Source: an uncultured Cyclobacteriaceae bacterium
GTDB taxonomy: Bacteria > Bacteroidota > Bacteroidia > Cytophagales > Cyclobacteriaceae
Assembly: GCA_947492745.1 (NCBI GenBank)
Contig: CANLOE010000044.1
Coordinates: 1-51,687 of the forward strand
Reading direction: 5' to 3'
Length of the DNA: 51,687 nucleotides
Shown here one piece after another: positions 9,196 through 18,698 of this stretch. The number at the start of each line of letters is the position of its first letter. Within the stretch, counting starts at the first letter, position 1. Both the position numbers and the translations under genes were made by a program. The notes under the pieces were generated by a model. The model was given only the letters and a program-made list of their open reading frames with translations. It made no database searches and was not told the DNA's origin.

Positions 9196-9203
9196 TACAT
9201 TTG
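9196..9203 (+). promoter_or_regulatory. Probable -7 box of the dcw cluster promoter
   Basis: TACATTTG matches the Bacteroidota -7 consensus TAnnTTTG. It is 30 bp before the mraZ ATG and just downstream of the MraZ operator repeats, which would let MraZ repress by occlusion. Confidence 0.6.
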
Positions 9204-9233
9204 TTATGTACTATAGGAGCACCATATCAATAG

Positions 9234-9677
9234 ATGTCATTTTTCACTAGTGAATACGAATGTAAACTCGATGCGAAAGGTAGGCTGGTATTACCCGCCA
9301 AGATCAAATCGAATTTGCCCGAAGTTTCCGGAAATGAGTTGGTGATCCGTCGGGGTTTTGAGCCTTGCTTGATTTTGTATCCTATGGTAGAATTCAAGAA
9401 AATCTATGCGAAAATTGCGGGTTTGAATGAGTTCAATGAAGAATATCGGAAGCTCCAGAGGAACTTCTTTAGGGGCAGTTCGACGGTGGAGCTGGATAGT
9501 GCGGGGAGGATTTTGATTCCCAAACTTATGCTCAAATATGCAACATTGGAGAAAGAGTCAGTGGTTGTTGGTATGGGGAATAAAGTAGAGATCTGGAATC
9601 CCGAACTCTACGAGCAGCACCTGATCAGCGACCCCTCGGAGTTCTCGCAATTGGCACAGAAATACTTAGACGAATAG
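9234..9677 (+). CDS. mraZ: Transcriptional regulator MraZ
   Basis: A 147-residue DNA-binding protein with two AbrB-like MraZ half-domains, each carrying the D-x-x-GR signature: YECKLDAKGRLVLPAKIK near residues 8-25 and STVELDSAGRILIPKLM near 83-99. The family forms ring-shaped oligomers that bind tandem repeats in front of its own gene, and three such repeats are present upstream. As first gene of the cluster it probably tunes expression of the division and cell-wall genes behind it. A 75-nt gap separates it from rsmH. Confidence 0.95.
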   Translation: MSFFTSEYECKLDAKGRLVLPAKIKSNLPEVSGNELVIRRGFEPCLILYPMVEFKKIYAKIAGLNEFNEEYRKLQRNFFRGSSTVELDSAGRILIPKLMLKYATLEKESVVVGMGNKVEIWNPELYEQHLISDPSEFSQLAQKYLDE

Positions 9678-9752
9678 GTTCCCGTAAAATAAAACAAAGT
9701 TTTAATACTGAGCTGATACCACTACTTTAAAACAGCAAGTATAGCAAAGCTT

Positions 9753-10661
9753 ATGAGTGCATACCACAAACCGGTCATGTTAAAGGAGTGCCTTCAGGGG
9801 CTTGCCATTAATCCCAAAGGGGTCTATGTAGACCTTACTTTTGGTGGTGGTGGTCATTCCAGGGCTATTTTAGAACATTTGGATGGAGGGCGGTTATTGG
9901 CCTTCGATCAGGATGCGGATGCCAAAGCCAATGCTGAGGACATACGGTCTCCGTCATTTACATTGATCGAGTCCAACTTTAAGTTCCTGAAAAGATACCT
10001 GAGAGTCAATGGGATTGCGAAAGTTGATGGGATATTGGGCGACTTAGGAGTTTCCTCGCATCAGATCGATGATGCAGAAAGAGGTTTTTCCACACGCTAC
10101 GATGCCAATCTGGACATGCGGATGGATCGTCAGCTTGAAGTAACGGCAGAAAAAGTAATCAATACCTACCCGGAAGCAATGTTACATAAGGTATTCGGTA
10201 TGTACGGTGAAATCAGGAATGCAAAGACACTGGCCTCGGCTGTAGTATCGGCGCGCGTCAATCGGCCCATCCGAACCGTGGCAGACTTTAAGGAGATTCT
10301 GGGCCGATTTGCTAAAAGGGGAAAGGAATTCAGGTATTATGCCCAAGCTTTTCAGGCACTGCGCATTGAGGTCAATCAGGAGTTGAAAGCATTAGAAGAG
10401 GTTCTCGGGCAAAGTGCGGAAGTACTGGGGGAAAAGGGAAGACTGGTCATCATGTCCTATCACTCCTTAGAGGATAGGATGGTAAAGAATTTCATCAACA
10501 AAGGGAAAGTTCAAGGGGAGTTGGAGAAGGATTTTTACGGTAATGTTCTCAAGCCCTTAAAGGCAGTGAACAGAAAACCCATTATGGCCAGTGAGGAAGA
10601 ACTACAATCCAACAATAGAGCGCGAAGCGCAAAATTGAGAATAGCGGAAAAGATAGATTAA
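9753..10661 (+). CDS. rsmH: 16S rRNA (cytosine1402-N4)-methyltransferase
   Basis: A 302-residue SAM-dependent methyltransferase, usual for the family. It shows the SAM-binding loop VDLTFGGGGHSRAIL (about 26-40), DGILGDLGVSSHQID and the C-terminal MSYHSLEDRMVKNFI. It N4-methylates C1402 in the decoding centre of 16S rRNA. It is conserved as second gene of the dcw cluster, and ftsL follows after 12 nt. Confidence 0.97.
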   Translation: MSAYHKPVMLKECLQGLAINPKGVYVDLTFGGGGHSRAILEHLDGGRLLAFDQDADAKANAEDIRSPSFTLIESNFKFLKRYLRVNGIAKVDGILGDLGVSSHQIDDAERGFSTRYDANLDMRMDRQLEVTAEKVINTYPEAMLHKVFGMYGEIRNAKTLASAVVSARVNRPIRTVADFKEILGRFAKRGKEFRYYAQAFQALRIEVNQELKALEEVLGQSAEVLGEKGRLVIMSYHSLEDRMVKNFINKGKVQGELEKDFYGNVLKPLKAVNRKPIMASEEELQSNNRARSAKLRIAEKID

Positions 10662-10673
10662 GTTTTTAAAGAA

Positions 10674-11066
10674 ATGGAAGGGAATACAAACACTTTCAAA
10701 AAGAAAAAAGCCTCAGGGAAAGGTGAGCAAAAGAAAAGTATTTTCCACTGGATGGACGGTATCCTGAAGTTAGATGCCGTTTTTGAAAATGGTCTGCCAC
10801 TCCGCTACCTTCCGCACATTCTTTTCGTGACGGGCTTATGTATTTTTTACATCGGCAATAGCCATTATGTAGAAAAAACCACTAGAAAAATAGATCGCCT
10901 CCAGATAGAGGTGGAGGACCTTAGGGCGGATTATACGACGTTAAAGGCCGACTACATGTTTGCCAGCAAACAGTCGGAAGTAGCTAAGAAAGTAAATAGG
11001 CTTGGATTAAAAGAGAGTTTGGAACCACCACATAAAATCGTAGTTAAGGAAGAAAGTGAACATTAA
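10674..11066 (+). CDS. ftsL: FtsL-like divisome protein
   Basis: A 130-residue bitopic membrane protein: a Lys-rich cytoplasmic N-terminus (1-25), one membrane segment around 43-62 (LPHILFVTGLCIFYIG), then a predicted coiled coil (about 65-110) rich in heptad Leu/Ile/Val. Size, topology and position between rsmH and ftsI identify it as the FtsL equivalent, which bridges FtsQ/B to FtsW/FtsI; sequence identity in this family is always low. Its end overlaps the ftsI start by 11 nt, suggesting translational coupling. Confidence 0.8.
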   Translation: MEGNTNTFKKKKASGKGEQKKSIFHWMDGILKLDAVFENGLPLRYLPHILFVTGLCIFYIGNSHYVEKTTRKIDRLQIEVEDLRADYTTLKADYMFASKQSEVAKKVNRLGLKESLEPPHKIVVKEESEH

Positions 11067-13146
11067 AAAATCCATATTACTAAGAGTCAGGATAGCTTTT
11101 CTATTGGTATTATGCTTCGCGGTCGGTATTGTGATGAAGATCGGTCTGATCCAGTTTTCCGAAGGTTCCAAATGGGCGGAGATGGCGAAGCAGATGAACT
11201 TCCAGTACCGAACCGTAAAGGCCACTCGCGGAAATATCTATTCTGATAACGGGAGCCTATTGGCAACCTCACTGCCTTCTTATAAGGTAGCATTCGACCC
11301 TACGCGCATGAGCGATAAGCTATACGCATCGAGTATCGATTCGCTGACACTGCTTTTGGCCAAACACTTCAAGGACAACAGTGCCAAAGGCTATAAAAGA
11401 AAAATCAACAATGCCAGAGAGGCAAAAAGGCAATATATGCTGCTCAGCCGCAAAAAAATCGGCTATCAAGAAAAGAAAATGATGTCAAAGTGGCCGATTT
11501 TCCGTGAAGGACAGATGAAAGGCGGTATCATTTTCGAAAAACTGAACAAACGCTTTCGTCCCTTTAGTAAGTTGGGACAGAGGACTATCGGTTTTATCAA
11601 CGAAAACAATAGAGGTGCCGGTCTGGAATACAGCTTTAATGAGCAACTGGCGGGAAAAGATGGTGAGGCGCCTTATCAGAAGATAGCAGGGGGTACGTGG
11701 AAGCCCATTTTCGATGGCTCCGAAATAGAGACCGAGCAAGGTTGGGATATAGCTTCTACCATAGATATCAACCTACAGGATGTATCCGAGACAGCTCTTT
11801 TGCGCGCTCTGGAAGAAAATGAGGCCGATTACGGTACAGTGATTTTAATGGAAGTGAAAACGGGAGAAATCAAGGCTATTTCCAATCTTACGCGGTCCAA
11901 AAAGGGCTATTATTATGAGGAGTACAACCATGCCGTAGCGGGACTGATGGAGCCGGGTTCTACATTCAAGTTGGCGACGATGATTGCCCTACTGGAAGAA
12001 ACAAATATCAATTTGAGCGATAGCATTCAGACGGGTGATGGAGAGTATAGGATATATAACAACACTGTTAGGGACGATCACCACGGGGGCTTTGGGACGA
12101 TTACTGTCCAGCAGGCTTTTGAACTCTCCTCCAACATCGCCATGGCAAAATTAGTGGAGGAACATTTCGGACTGAAGCCCCAACGGTTTCTGGAGTATGT
12201 GGACCGTTTCCATTTGAGTAAGCCTTTGGGTTTTCAGATGATAGGAGAGGGAAGGCCCAAGGTCGTACGTCCCGAAGATAGAGGCTGGAGTGGCATTAGC
12301 TTGCCATGGATGGCCTATGGTTATGGTCTGGAGATGACACCTTTACAGGTACTGGCCTTTTACAATGCTGTGGCCAATGATGGTAAGATGATACGTCCTA
12401 TCATCGTCAAGGAAGCCCGAAAAGCAGATAAGGTAAAGAAATCCTATGAGACCAGTATCCTTTCCCAAAAAATATGCTCCAAGACGACACTGAAAAAGGT
12501 CAGGACCATGCTGGAAGGTGTGGTGACCAGAGGAACGGCGAATAACATAAAAAACGCCCATTATAAAATCGCAGGAAAGACGGGTACGGCCCAGTTGCTG
12601 GAGAAGGGCAGGTATACCAAACGGTACATTACCTCTTTCGCGGGTTACTTTCCCGCGGATAAGCCTAAATACAGTGCCATTGTCATTATACGAAACCCGA
12701 AAGGAGCCCGTCAGTACGGCAGTAGCGTGGCTGCACCTGTTTTCAAAGAGATTGCAGATAACCTTTACGCCAGAGATATCCGAATGCACCGACCCATGCC
12801 CGAGAGGTTTACGGCCGCTTATGGTGTGTTTCCTGTGATACAGGCGGGTAAGCACGAAGAACTTAAGTACATCTGTGATGAACTGGGCGTTGCTCACAAT
12901 GGTGCCGATACCTGGGATTGGGTGAGGGCGGCGCGCAATGGGAATGCCGTACGGTGGAGCAGTAATCAGCATGAACAGGGCAAGGTGCCCAATGTGGTCG
13001 GGATGACCTTGAGGGATGCTCTGTACCTATTGGAAAATGCGGGTCTGAGGGTACGGTACGAAGGCTCGGGCAGGGTGTCCCGTCAGTCCTTTGCCCCAGG
13101 GGAAAAAGTGGTCGAGGACAAACGGATTCTTATCACACTGAGTTGA
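11056..13146 (+). CDS. ftsI: Division-specific transpeptidase (PBP3/FtsI) with PASTA domain
   Basis: A 696-residue class B penicillin-binding protein. It has a membrane anchor near 6-27, a dimerisation/pedestal domain with ATRGNIYSDNGSLLA, and a transpeptidase domain with Ser302-xx-Lys305 (EPGSTFK), SSN at 358-360 and KTG at 508-510. A single PASTA domain closes the protein (about 642-696). It cross-links septal peptidoglycan in the periplasm as partner of FtsW. The start is a GTG inside the end of ftsL, preceded by AAGGAAG. The PASTA tail is a Spo-VD/PBP2x-like trait also common in Bacteroidota. Confidence 0.95.
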   Translation: MNIKKSILLRVRIAFLLVLCFAVGIVMKIGLIQFSEGSKWAEMAKQMNFQYRTVKATRGNIYSDNGSLLATSLPSYKVAFDPTRMSDKLYASSIDSLTLLLAKHFKDNSAKGYKRKINNAREAKRQYMLLSRKKIGYQEKKMMSKWPIFREGQMKGGIIFEKLNKRFRPFSKLGQRTIGFINENNRGAGLEYSFNEQLAGKDGEAPYQKIAGGTWKPIFDGSEIETEQGWDIASTIDINLQDVSETALLRALEENEADYGTVILMEVKTGEIKAISNLTRSKKGYYYEEYNHAVAGLMEPGSTFKLATMIALLEETNINLSDSIQTGDGEYRIYNNTVRDDHHGGFGTITVQQAFELSSNIAMAKLVEEHFGLKPQRFLEYVDRFHLSKPLGFQMIGEGRPKVVRPEDRGWSGISLPWMAYGYGLEMTPLQVLAFYNAVANDGKMIRPIIVKEARKADKVKKSYETSILSQKICSKTTLKKVRTMLEGVVTRGTANNIKNAHYKIAGKTGTAQLLEKGRYTKRYITSFAGYFPADKPKYSAIVIIRNPKGARQYGSSVAAPVFKEIADNLYARDIRMHRPMPERFTAAYGVFPVIQAGKHEELKYICDELGVAHNGADTWDWVRAARNGNAVRWSSNQHEQGKVPNVVGMTLRDALYLLENAGLRVRYEGSGRVSRQSFAPGEKVVEDKRILITLS

Positions 13147-13221
13147 CCGATCTCAAAGGGTTTAACAGCTTAAAGTAAAAACAACATAGAACAAGAGCAG
13201 CAAGATTATCATCACAAAAGA

Positions 13222-14685
13222 TTGAAAACGCTAAAAGACATATTATATAAAGTATCCTTGATCTCCACCTTCGGTGATATGGAGAAACAGATAGCCAAAA
13301 TCTGTTTTGACTCACGTAAGGTGGAGCAGCAGGTCGCCTTTGTGGCCGTACGCGGGAGTCAGTCCGATGGACATGGCTATATAGATACTGCGATCATACA
13401 AGGGGCTTCGGCGATTATCTGCGAAGAACTGCCAAAGGAGCTGAATACATCGGTGACCTATGTTCAGGTAAGCAATACGGCCAGGTCACTTGGACTCATA
13501 GCGGGCAATTTTTACGAAAATCCCTCAGCACAACTGAGTTTAGTGGCCATCACAGGGACCAATGGTAAGACCACTGTAGCTACACTGGCCCATCAACTGT
13601 TTCGTGACCTCGGGTACAAGACAGGTCTACTGTCCACTGTGGAGAATAAGATCAATGATAGCGTAGTACCCGCGACGCACACTACGCCCGATGCCGTACA
13701 GCTCAACGCGCTACTTGCAAAAATGGTCGAAGAAGGCTGTACCCATTGTTTTATGGAGGCCAGTTCGCATGCTATCCACCAAGAACGGGTGGCCGGACTG
13801 GATTTTCAAGGAGTGGCCTTCACGAATATCAGTCATGATCATTTGGACTACCACGAGACCTTCGATGCCTACATCGCAGCGAAGAAAAAGATATTCGATG
13901 AATTGTCCGCATCAGCATTTGCACTGGTCAATACCGATGATCGTCGTGGCAGGATAATGCAGCAGAACACCAAAGCCAAAAAATACACTTTTGCTTTGAA
14001 GACCATGGCAGATTTCAAAGCCAAGCTGGTATCCAATACACTGCAAGGACTCGAACTCGATATAGAGGGCAGGAATGCATGGTTTAGACTGATTGGAGGC
14101 TTCAATGCCTATAATCTATTGACGGTATACGGTATAGCGGTACTTCTGGAGGAAGACCCCGAAGAAGTGCTGACACAGTTATCAAGTATAGAAGCAGCTC
14201 CGGGCCGTTTTGAGCAGGTGATGCCACAGTCCAAAGTGACTGCTATCGTAGACTATGCGCATACTCCCGACGCATTGAAAAACGTGCTGGGGACCATTGC
14301 TTCCTTCCGCACGGGAAATGAACAGGTGATAACAGTTGTCGGTTGTGGAGGAAACCGAGATAAAGAAAAGCGCCCAAAAATGGCCAAAATTGCTTGTAAG
14401 TATAGCGATAAGGTCATCTTCACTTCGGATAACCCTAGAGATGAAGTGCCCGAAGAAATCATCAACGACATGGAGGTCGGTGTAAGCCCTGTGGACTATA
14501 AGAAAACCCTATCCATGCCCAATAGGGAAGAGGCTATAAAAACAGCCTGTATGATGGCAAAAGCGCAGGACATAGTGCTCATTGCCGGCAAAGGGCATGA
14601 GACCTATCAAGAAGTGAAAGGAGAACGACATCCTTTTGACGATAAAGAAGTACTGGGGAGAATGTTGGCCCTATTTGCGAACTGA
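13222..14685 (+). CDS. murE: UDP-MurNAc-L-Ala-D-Glu:meso-diaminopimelate ligase
   Basis: A 487-residue Mur ligase. The ATP-binding loop GTNGKTT is at 112-118, the central-domain motif EASSHAIHQERV is present, and DNPR at 403-406 is the motif that selects meso-diaminopimelate over lysine. It adds the third residue of the peptidoglycan stem in the cytoplasm. The best start is a TTG at 13222; no in-frame ATG precedes the conserved N-terminus. A 75-nt gap follows ftsI. Confidence 0.96.
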   Translation: MKTLKDILYKVSLISTFGDMEKQIAKICFDSRKVEQQVAFVAVRGSQSDGHGYIDTAIIQGASAIICEELPKELNTSVTYVQVSNTARSLGLIAGNFYENPSAQLSLVAITGTNGKTTVATLAHQLFRDLGYKTGLLSTVENKINDSVVPATHTTPDAVQLNALLAKMVEEGCTHCFMEASSHAIHQERVAGLDFQGVAFTNISHDHLDYHETFDAYIAAKKKIFDELSASAFALVNTDDRRGRIMQQNTKAKKYTFALKTMADFKAKLVSNTLQGLELDIEGRNAWFRLIGGFNAYNLLTVYGIAVLLEEDPEEVLTQLSSIEAAPGRFEQVMPQSKVTAIVDYAHTPDALKNVLGTIASFRTGNEQVITVVGCGGNRDKEKRPKMAKIACKYSDKVIFTSDNPRDEVPEEIINDMEVGVSPVDYKKTLSMPNREEAIKTACMMAKAQDIVLIAGKGHETYQEVKGERHPFDDKEVLGRMLALFAN

Positions 14686-14704
14686 ACCCTGAAAATAGAG
14701 AAGA

Positions 14705-15913
14705 ATGCTATATTACTTATTTGATTATTTGGATAAACAGTTTGACCTGGCCGGAGCGGGAGTGTTTCAGTACATCTCCTTTCGAGCCGGTATGGCTGCA
14801 CTGTTGTCTTTGCTCATCACGATAACTTTGGGCAAAAAGATAATCGATTACTTATTGCGCAAACAAGTAGGGGAGACAATTCGTGACCTCGGTTTGGAGG
14901 GGCAAATGGAAAAGCGCGGAACCCCGACCATGGGAGGGCTTATGATTATCAGCGCCATCATGATTCCATGCCTGCTCTTTGCTAAGTTGGACAATGTATA
15001 TGTCCTATTGTTAATGGTGTCCACACTATGGTTGGGCGGTATCGGCTTTTTGGATGATTACATTAAAGTATTCAAGAAGAACAAAGAAGGTTTGGCGGGC
15101 AAGTTCAAAATCGTAGGGCAGGTAGGTATCGGTCTCATCGTGGGTCTCACGCTCTATTTTCATCAGGACGTGGTCATTCGAGAGTTCGATGAAACGCCCC
15201 AGTTGAACGGAAACGAAATCGTCCGTACCTACAAAGATGTCAAGTCCAGTGTGACCACCATACCTTTTCTCAAGGATAATGAGCTCGATTATGATAATCT
15301 GTTCCCTTTTTTGGGACATGATTTCACATGGCTGGTTTACGTGCTCGTGGTTATTGTTATCGTCACCGCTGTTTCCAATGGAGCGAATATTACCGATGGT
15401 ATCGACGGTTTGGCCGCAGGCACCTCGGGAATCATAGGATTGACCTTGGCCATACTGGCCTATCTCTCGGGCAGGGTGGATTTCAGTTCTTACCTCAACA
15501 TTATGTACATCCCGAACTTAGGGGAACTGGTTATTTTCTGTACTGCCTTTGTAGGGGCATGTCTGGGGTTTTTGTGGTACAATTCCTATCCGGCCAGAGT
15601 GTTCATGGGAGATACGGGAAGCCTCTGTCTGGGAGGAGTGATTGCTGTACTCGCTCTGGCCATTCGCAAAGAACTGCTGATACCCATTCTTTGTGGCATT
15701 TTCCTGATCGAAAATGTTTCGGTCATGTTGCAGGTAGGGTATTTCAAATACACGCGCAAAAAATATGGAGAGGGGAGACGTATTTTCAGAATGGCACCTT
15801 TGCACCACCACTATCAGAAGATGGAAATGCATGAGGCAAAAATCGTAACGCGCTTCTGGATCGTGGGAATACTGATGGCCATCATAACACTGGCAACACT
15901 CAAACTGAGGTAA
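14705..15913 (+). CDS. mraY: Phospho-MurNAc-pentapeptide translocase
   Basis: A 402-residue polytopic membrane enzyme with about ten transmembrane helices. It shows GTPTMGG early on, the catalytic [16 protein letters not shown] loop, [15 protein letters not shown] and the terminal-loop motif MAPLHHHYQ. It transfers phospho-MurNAc-pentapeptide to undecaprenyl phosphate to make lipid I. It is somewhat longer than the E. coli enzyme (360) because of an extra periplasmic loop around 160-200 ([17 protein letters not shown]), as seen in other Bacteroidota. Confidence 0.97.
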   Translation: MLYYLFDYLDKQFDLAGAGVFQYISFRAGMAALLSLLITITLGKKIIDYLLRKQVGETIRDLGLEGQMEKRGTPTMGGLMIISAIMIPCLLFAKLDNVYVLLLMVSTLWLGGIGFLDDYIKVFKKNKEGLAGKFKIVGQVGIGLIVGLTLYFHQDVVIREFDETPQLNGNEIVRTYKDVKSSVTTIPFLKDNELDYDNLFPFLGHDFTWLVYVLVVIVIVTAVSNGANITDGIDGLAAGTSGIIGLTLAILAYLSGRVDFSSYLNIMYIPNLGELVIFCTAFVGACLGFLWYNSYPARVFMGDTGSLCLGGVIAVLALAIRKELLIPILCGIFLIENVSVMLQVGYFKYTRKKYGEGRRIFRMAPLHHHYQKMEMHEAKIVTRFWIVGILMAIITLATLKLR

Positions 15914-16040
15914 GTACAACGGAAAAGATAAAAGATAAGGTATAATTCATTGAAAACACTTCGGTAAGTATAGTACGAGAAAATACTTTCATTGGGACGG
16001 GGTCCCAAGCGAATCTACAGTGGGTTAAATTATAAGGAAG

Positions 16041-17408
16041 ATGAAAAAAAGAATCGTCATTCTCGGAGGAGGGGAAAGTGGGACCGGGACCGCATTGCTG
16101 GCAAAAGAAAAAGGCTTCGAGGTATTCGTCTCTGACCAAAATAAAATGATGGACAGGTACAGACAGATGCTAGAGGAGAAGGACATCCCCTATGAAGAAG
16201 GAGGGCATACGGGCAGGCTTATATTGAATGCCGATGAAGTGATAAAAAGTCCAGGTATCCCATATACGGCACCATTGGTGCAACAGCTATTGGCAAAGGG
16301 AGTCTCGGTCATTGATGAGTTGGAGTTCGCCCTAAGGTATACCCAGGCTAAAATCATTGCTATCACAGGGACTAACGGTAAGACTACTACGACCATGCTG
16401 ACCTACCATCTGCTAAAGGAAGCAGGACTCAATGTGGGCATAGCAGGGAATATAGGTCAGAGTATGGCCGGGCAGGTCATCGATGATGAGGTAGACTATT
16501 ACGTATTGGAAGTCAGTAGCTTTCAACTGGATGGAATAAAAGAGTTCAAGCCCGATATCAGCATACTGTTGAACATCACCCCGGACCATCTGGACCGCTA
16601 TGGGGAGATGGGAGACTACATGGAGTCGAAGTTCGGTATAGTACGCAATGCGGACAAACACTGCGATTTTATCTATTTCTCTGATGACGCTCTTCTAAGA
16701 GAAGGGGTTATCAACCGTGATATCAGCGCAAAACTATACGATATTTCCTTGAGTAATACGTCCAAAAGAGGAGGACACTATAAGGAAGGAAGCCTAGTGT
16801 TCAATCTACTGAACCATCGTTTTGAGATACCTCAGTCGGAGACAAGCCTGCGCGGTCCGCACAATGCGGTCAATATGATGGCGGCAGGTATAGCGGCATT
16901 CCTATCGGGAGTAGATATGAAGGCCATTGCTAAAGGTCTGGCCACCTACCGAAATGCTCCCCACCGCATGGAATATGTGGCCAAGGTCAAGCAGGTGGAT
17001 TTTGTGAACGACTCCAAAGCGACGAATGTGGATGCAGTGGCCCAAGCCTTGGATAGTTTTGAAAATCCACTGGTCTGGATAGCCGGAGGAGTGGATAAAG
17101 GAAATGACTACCGTCAAATTATGGATAAGGTGAACCGTAAGGTACGCGCTCTGGTCTGTCTCGGAGTAGACAATCGAAAGCTAAGGGATGCCTTTCATGA
17201 TCATATCGTCGATCTCTTGGAGGTGACCACTATGAAAGATGCTGTAGTTTCTGCCATGGAGTATGCCCAAGAGGAGGATACGGTCCTACTTTCACCGGCC
17301 TGCGCCAGCTTTGACCTTTTCGATAATTATGAGGACAGGGGCAACCAGTTCAGAAAAGAGGTCGGGAATTTGAAAAATAGGATAGAATACAATGATAACA
17401 ATCAATAA
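16041..17408 (+). CDS. murD: UDP-MurNAc-L-alanine:D-glutamate ligase
   Basis: A 455-residue Mur ligase with an N-terminal UDP-binding motif ILGGGESGTGTALLAK, the ATP loop AITGTNGKTTTTML (about 108-121) and the C-terminal NDSKATN loop. It adds D-Glu to UDP-MurNAc-L-Ala in the cytoplasm. A 127-nt gap separates it from mraY; no promoter box is obvious there. Confidence 0.97.
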   Translation: MKKRIVILGGGESGTGTALLAKEKGFEVFVSDQNKMMDRYRQMLEEKDIPYEEGGHTGRLILNADEVIKSPGIPYTAPLVQQLLAKGVSVIDELEFALRYTQAKIIAITGTNGKTTTTMLTYHLLKEAGLNVGIAGNIGQSMAGQVIDDEVDYYVLEVSSFQLDGIKEFKPDISILLNITPDHLDRYGEMGDYMESKFGIVRNADKHCDFIYFSDDALLREGVINRDISAKLYDISLSNTSKRGGHYKEGSLVFNLLNHRFEIPQSETSLRGPHNAVNMMAAGIAAFLSGVDMKAIAKGLATYRNAPHRMEYVAKVKQVDFVNDSKATNVDAVAQALDSFENPLVWIAGGVDKGNDYRQIMDKVNRKVRALVCLGVDNRKLRDAFHDHIVDLLEVTTMKDAVVSAMEYAQEEDTVLLSPACASFDLFDNYEDRGNQFRKEVGNLKNRIEYNDNNQ

Positions 17409-17453
17409 CCGAAGTATAAACGGAAACACAAAGAGAAGAAAATCAGATTACCT

Positions 17454-18641
17454 ATGACCACAACAATGACCAAAGTAAAAGCATGGACCGATAAGCATTT
17501 GCAGGGTGACCCTATCATCTGGGCCGTTGTATTCGCTTTGTCCATTCTCAGCATATTGGTGGTTTACAGTGCTACGGGAACGCTCGCCTTCAAGCGAATG
17601 AGTAATCCAGAAAGTTATCTTATAAAACATACCTTTCTCGTGTTCCTGGGACTCACTGCGATGTGGGTGGCCCATAAGGTAGATTATCGCTATTATTCAA
17701 GAATATCGCGTATAGCACTGTGGGTAAGTGTACCGCTCCTGATATACACCTTTACCAGTGGGGTCAACTTGAACGATGCATCACGTTGGATATACCTGCC
17801 TTTTATCAAAGCTTCCTTTCAGCCGTCTGACTTGGCCAGTTTGGCACTGATTACCAGCTTGGCAAGTATGCTGTCCAAAAAGCAACAGAATATCGGCGAC
17901 TTCAAGGCCGCTCTGATTCCCATGCTGATATGGTGTGGTGTTATCTGCGGGCTAATAGGTCTGACCAATGTCTCCTCGGCTATCTTACTGTTCATGACCT
18001 GTATGGTACTCATGTTCATAGGCCGTATACCGCTAAAATACCTGGCCATGCTCGCCTTCATCGGTTTGTTGGCGGGTAGTGTGGCCTTGACCGTAGGGGT
18101 ACGTTGGAAAACGGTCAAAAGTAGGGTGGAAAGTTTTATAGGGCAAAAAGAAACCCCCGACCAGGCACTGCACGGCTTTATCGCCATTGTTAATGGCAAT
18201 ATTACGGGAAGGGGACCGGGACAGAGTTTGCAAAGAAACATACTGCCCCATCCTTATTCTGATTTTGTGTATGCCATTATTATAGAAGAATATGGTATGA
18301 TAGGAGGGGTCATCGTGCTGATACTCTACTTGATATTGCTGTATCGGGGGATGAGAGCGGTCTACCATAGTGAGCATGCCTATGGTGGTTTACTATCGGC
18401 AGGACTCAGTTTTGCGCTCGTTATCCAAGCAGTGGTCAATATGGGGGTCGTCGTAGGATTAGGTCCGATTACGGGCTTGCCCTTACCGATGATCAGCATG
18501 GGAGGTACTTCATTATTGTTCACGGGACTCTCTTTAGGGATTATCCTTAGTGTAAGCCGAGGTGAGGTCGACAATTCATGGAAAGCTACAGGTAGTGAGA
18601 AAGGGACCAGATCACTGAAAAATATGGCAAAGGCGGCTTAA
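17454..18641 (+). CDS. ftsW: Septal peptidoglycan glycosyltransferase FtsW (SEDS family)
   Basis: A 395-residue SEDS protein with about ten membrane helices. Signature parts are VVYSATGTLAFKR, NDASRWIYLPFIKASFQPSD (the conserved SRW and QPSE/D region), the loop Asp-containing GRGPGQS-LQRNILPHPYSDFVYAII, and PLPMISMGGTSLLFTGLSLG. It polymerises lipid II at the septum in complex with FtsI. Adjacent to murG, as in other dcw clusters. Confidence 0.96.
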   Translation: MTTTMTKVKAWTDKHLQGDPIIWAVVFALSILSILVVYSATGTLAFKRMSNPESYLIKHTFLVFLGLTAMWVAHKVDYRYYSRISRIALWVSVPLLIYTFTSGVNLNDASRWIYLPFIKASFQPSDLASLALITSLASMLSKKQQNIGDFKAALIPMLIWCGVICGLIGLTNVSSAILLFMTCMVLMFIGRIPLKYLAMLAFIGLLAGSVALTVGVRWKTVKSRVESFIGQKETPDQALHGFIAIVNGNITGRGPGQSLQRNILPHPYSDFVYAIIIEEYGMIGGVIVLILYLILLYRGMRAVYHSEHAYGGLLSAGLSFALVIQAVVNMGVVVGLGPITGLPLPMISMGGTSLLFTGLSLGIILSVSRGEVDNSWKATGSEKGTRSLKNMAKAA

Positions 18642-18698
18642 AATAGTCGATATAGAACATAGATAAATAAATACAAAAGGGATTACTATAAATAGGAG

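Noticed and set aside
12343-12972. 209-codon minus-strand frame inside ftsI
   Set aside because: Lies opposite the conserved transpeptidase domain; antisense artefact.
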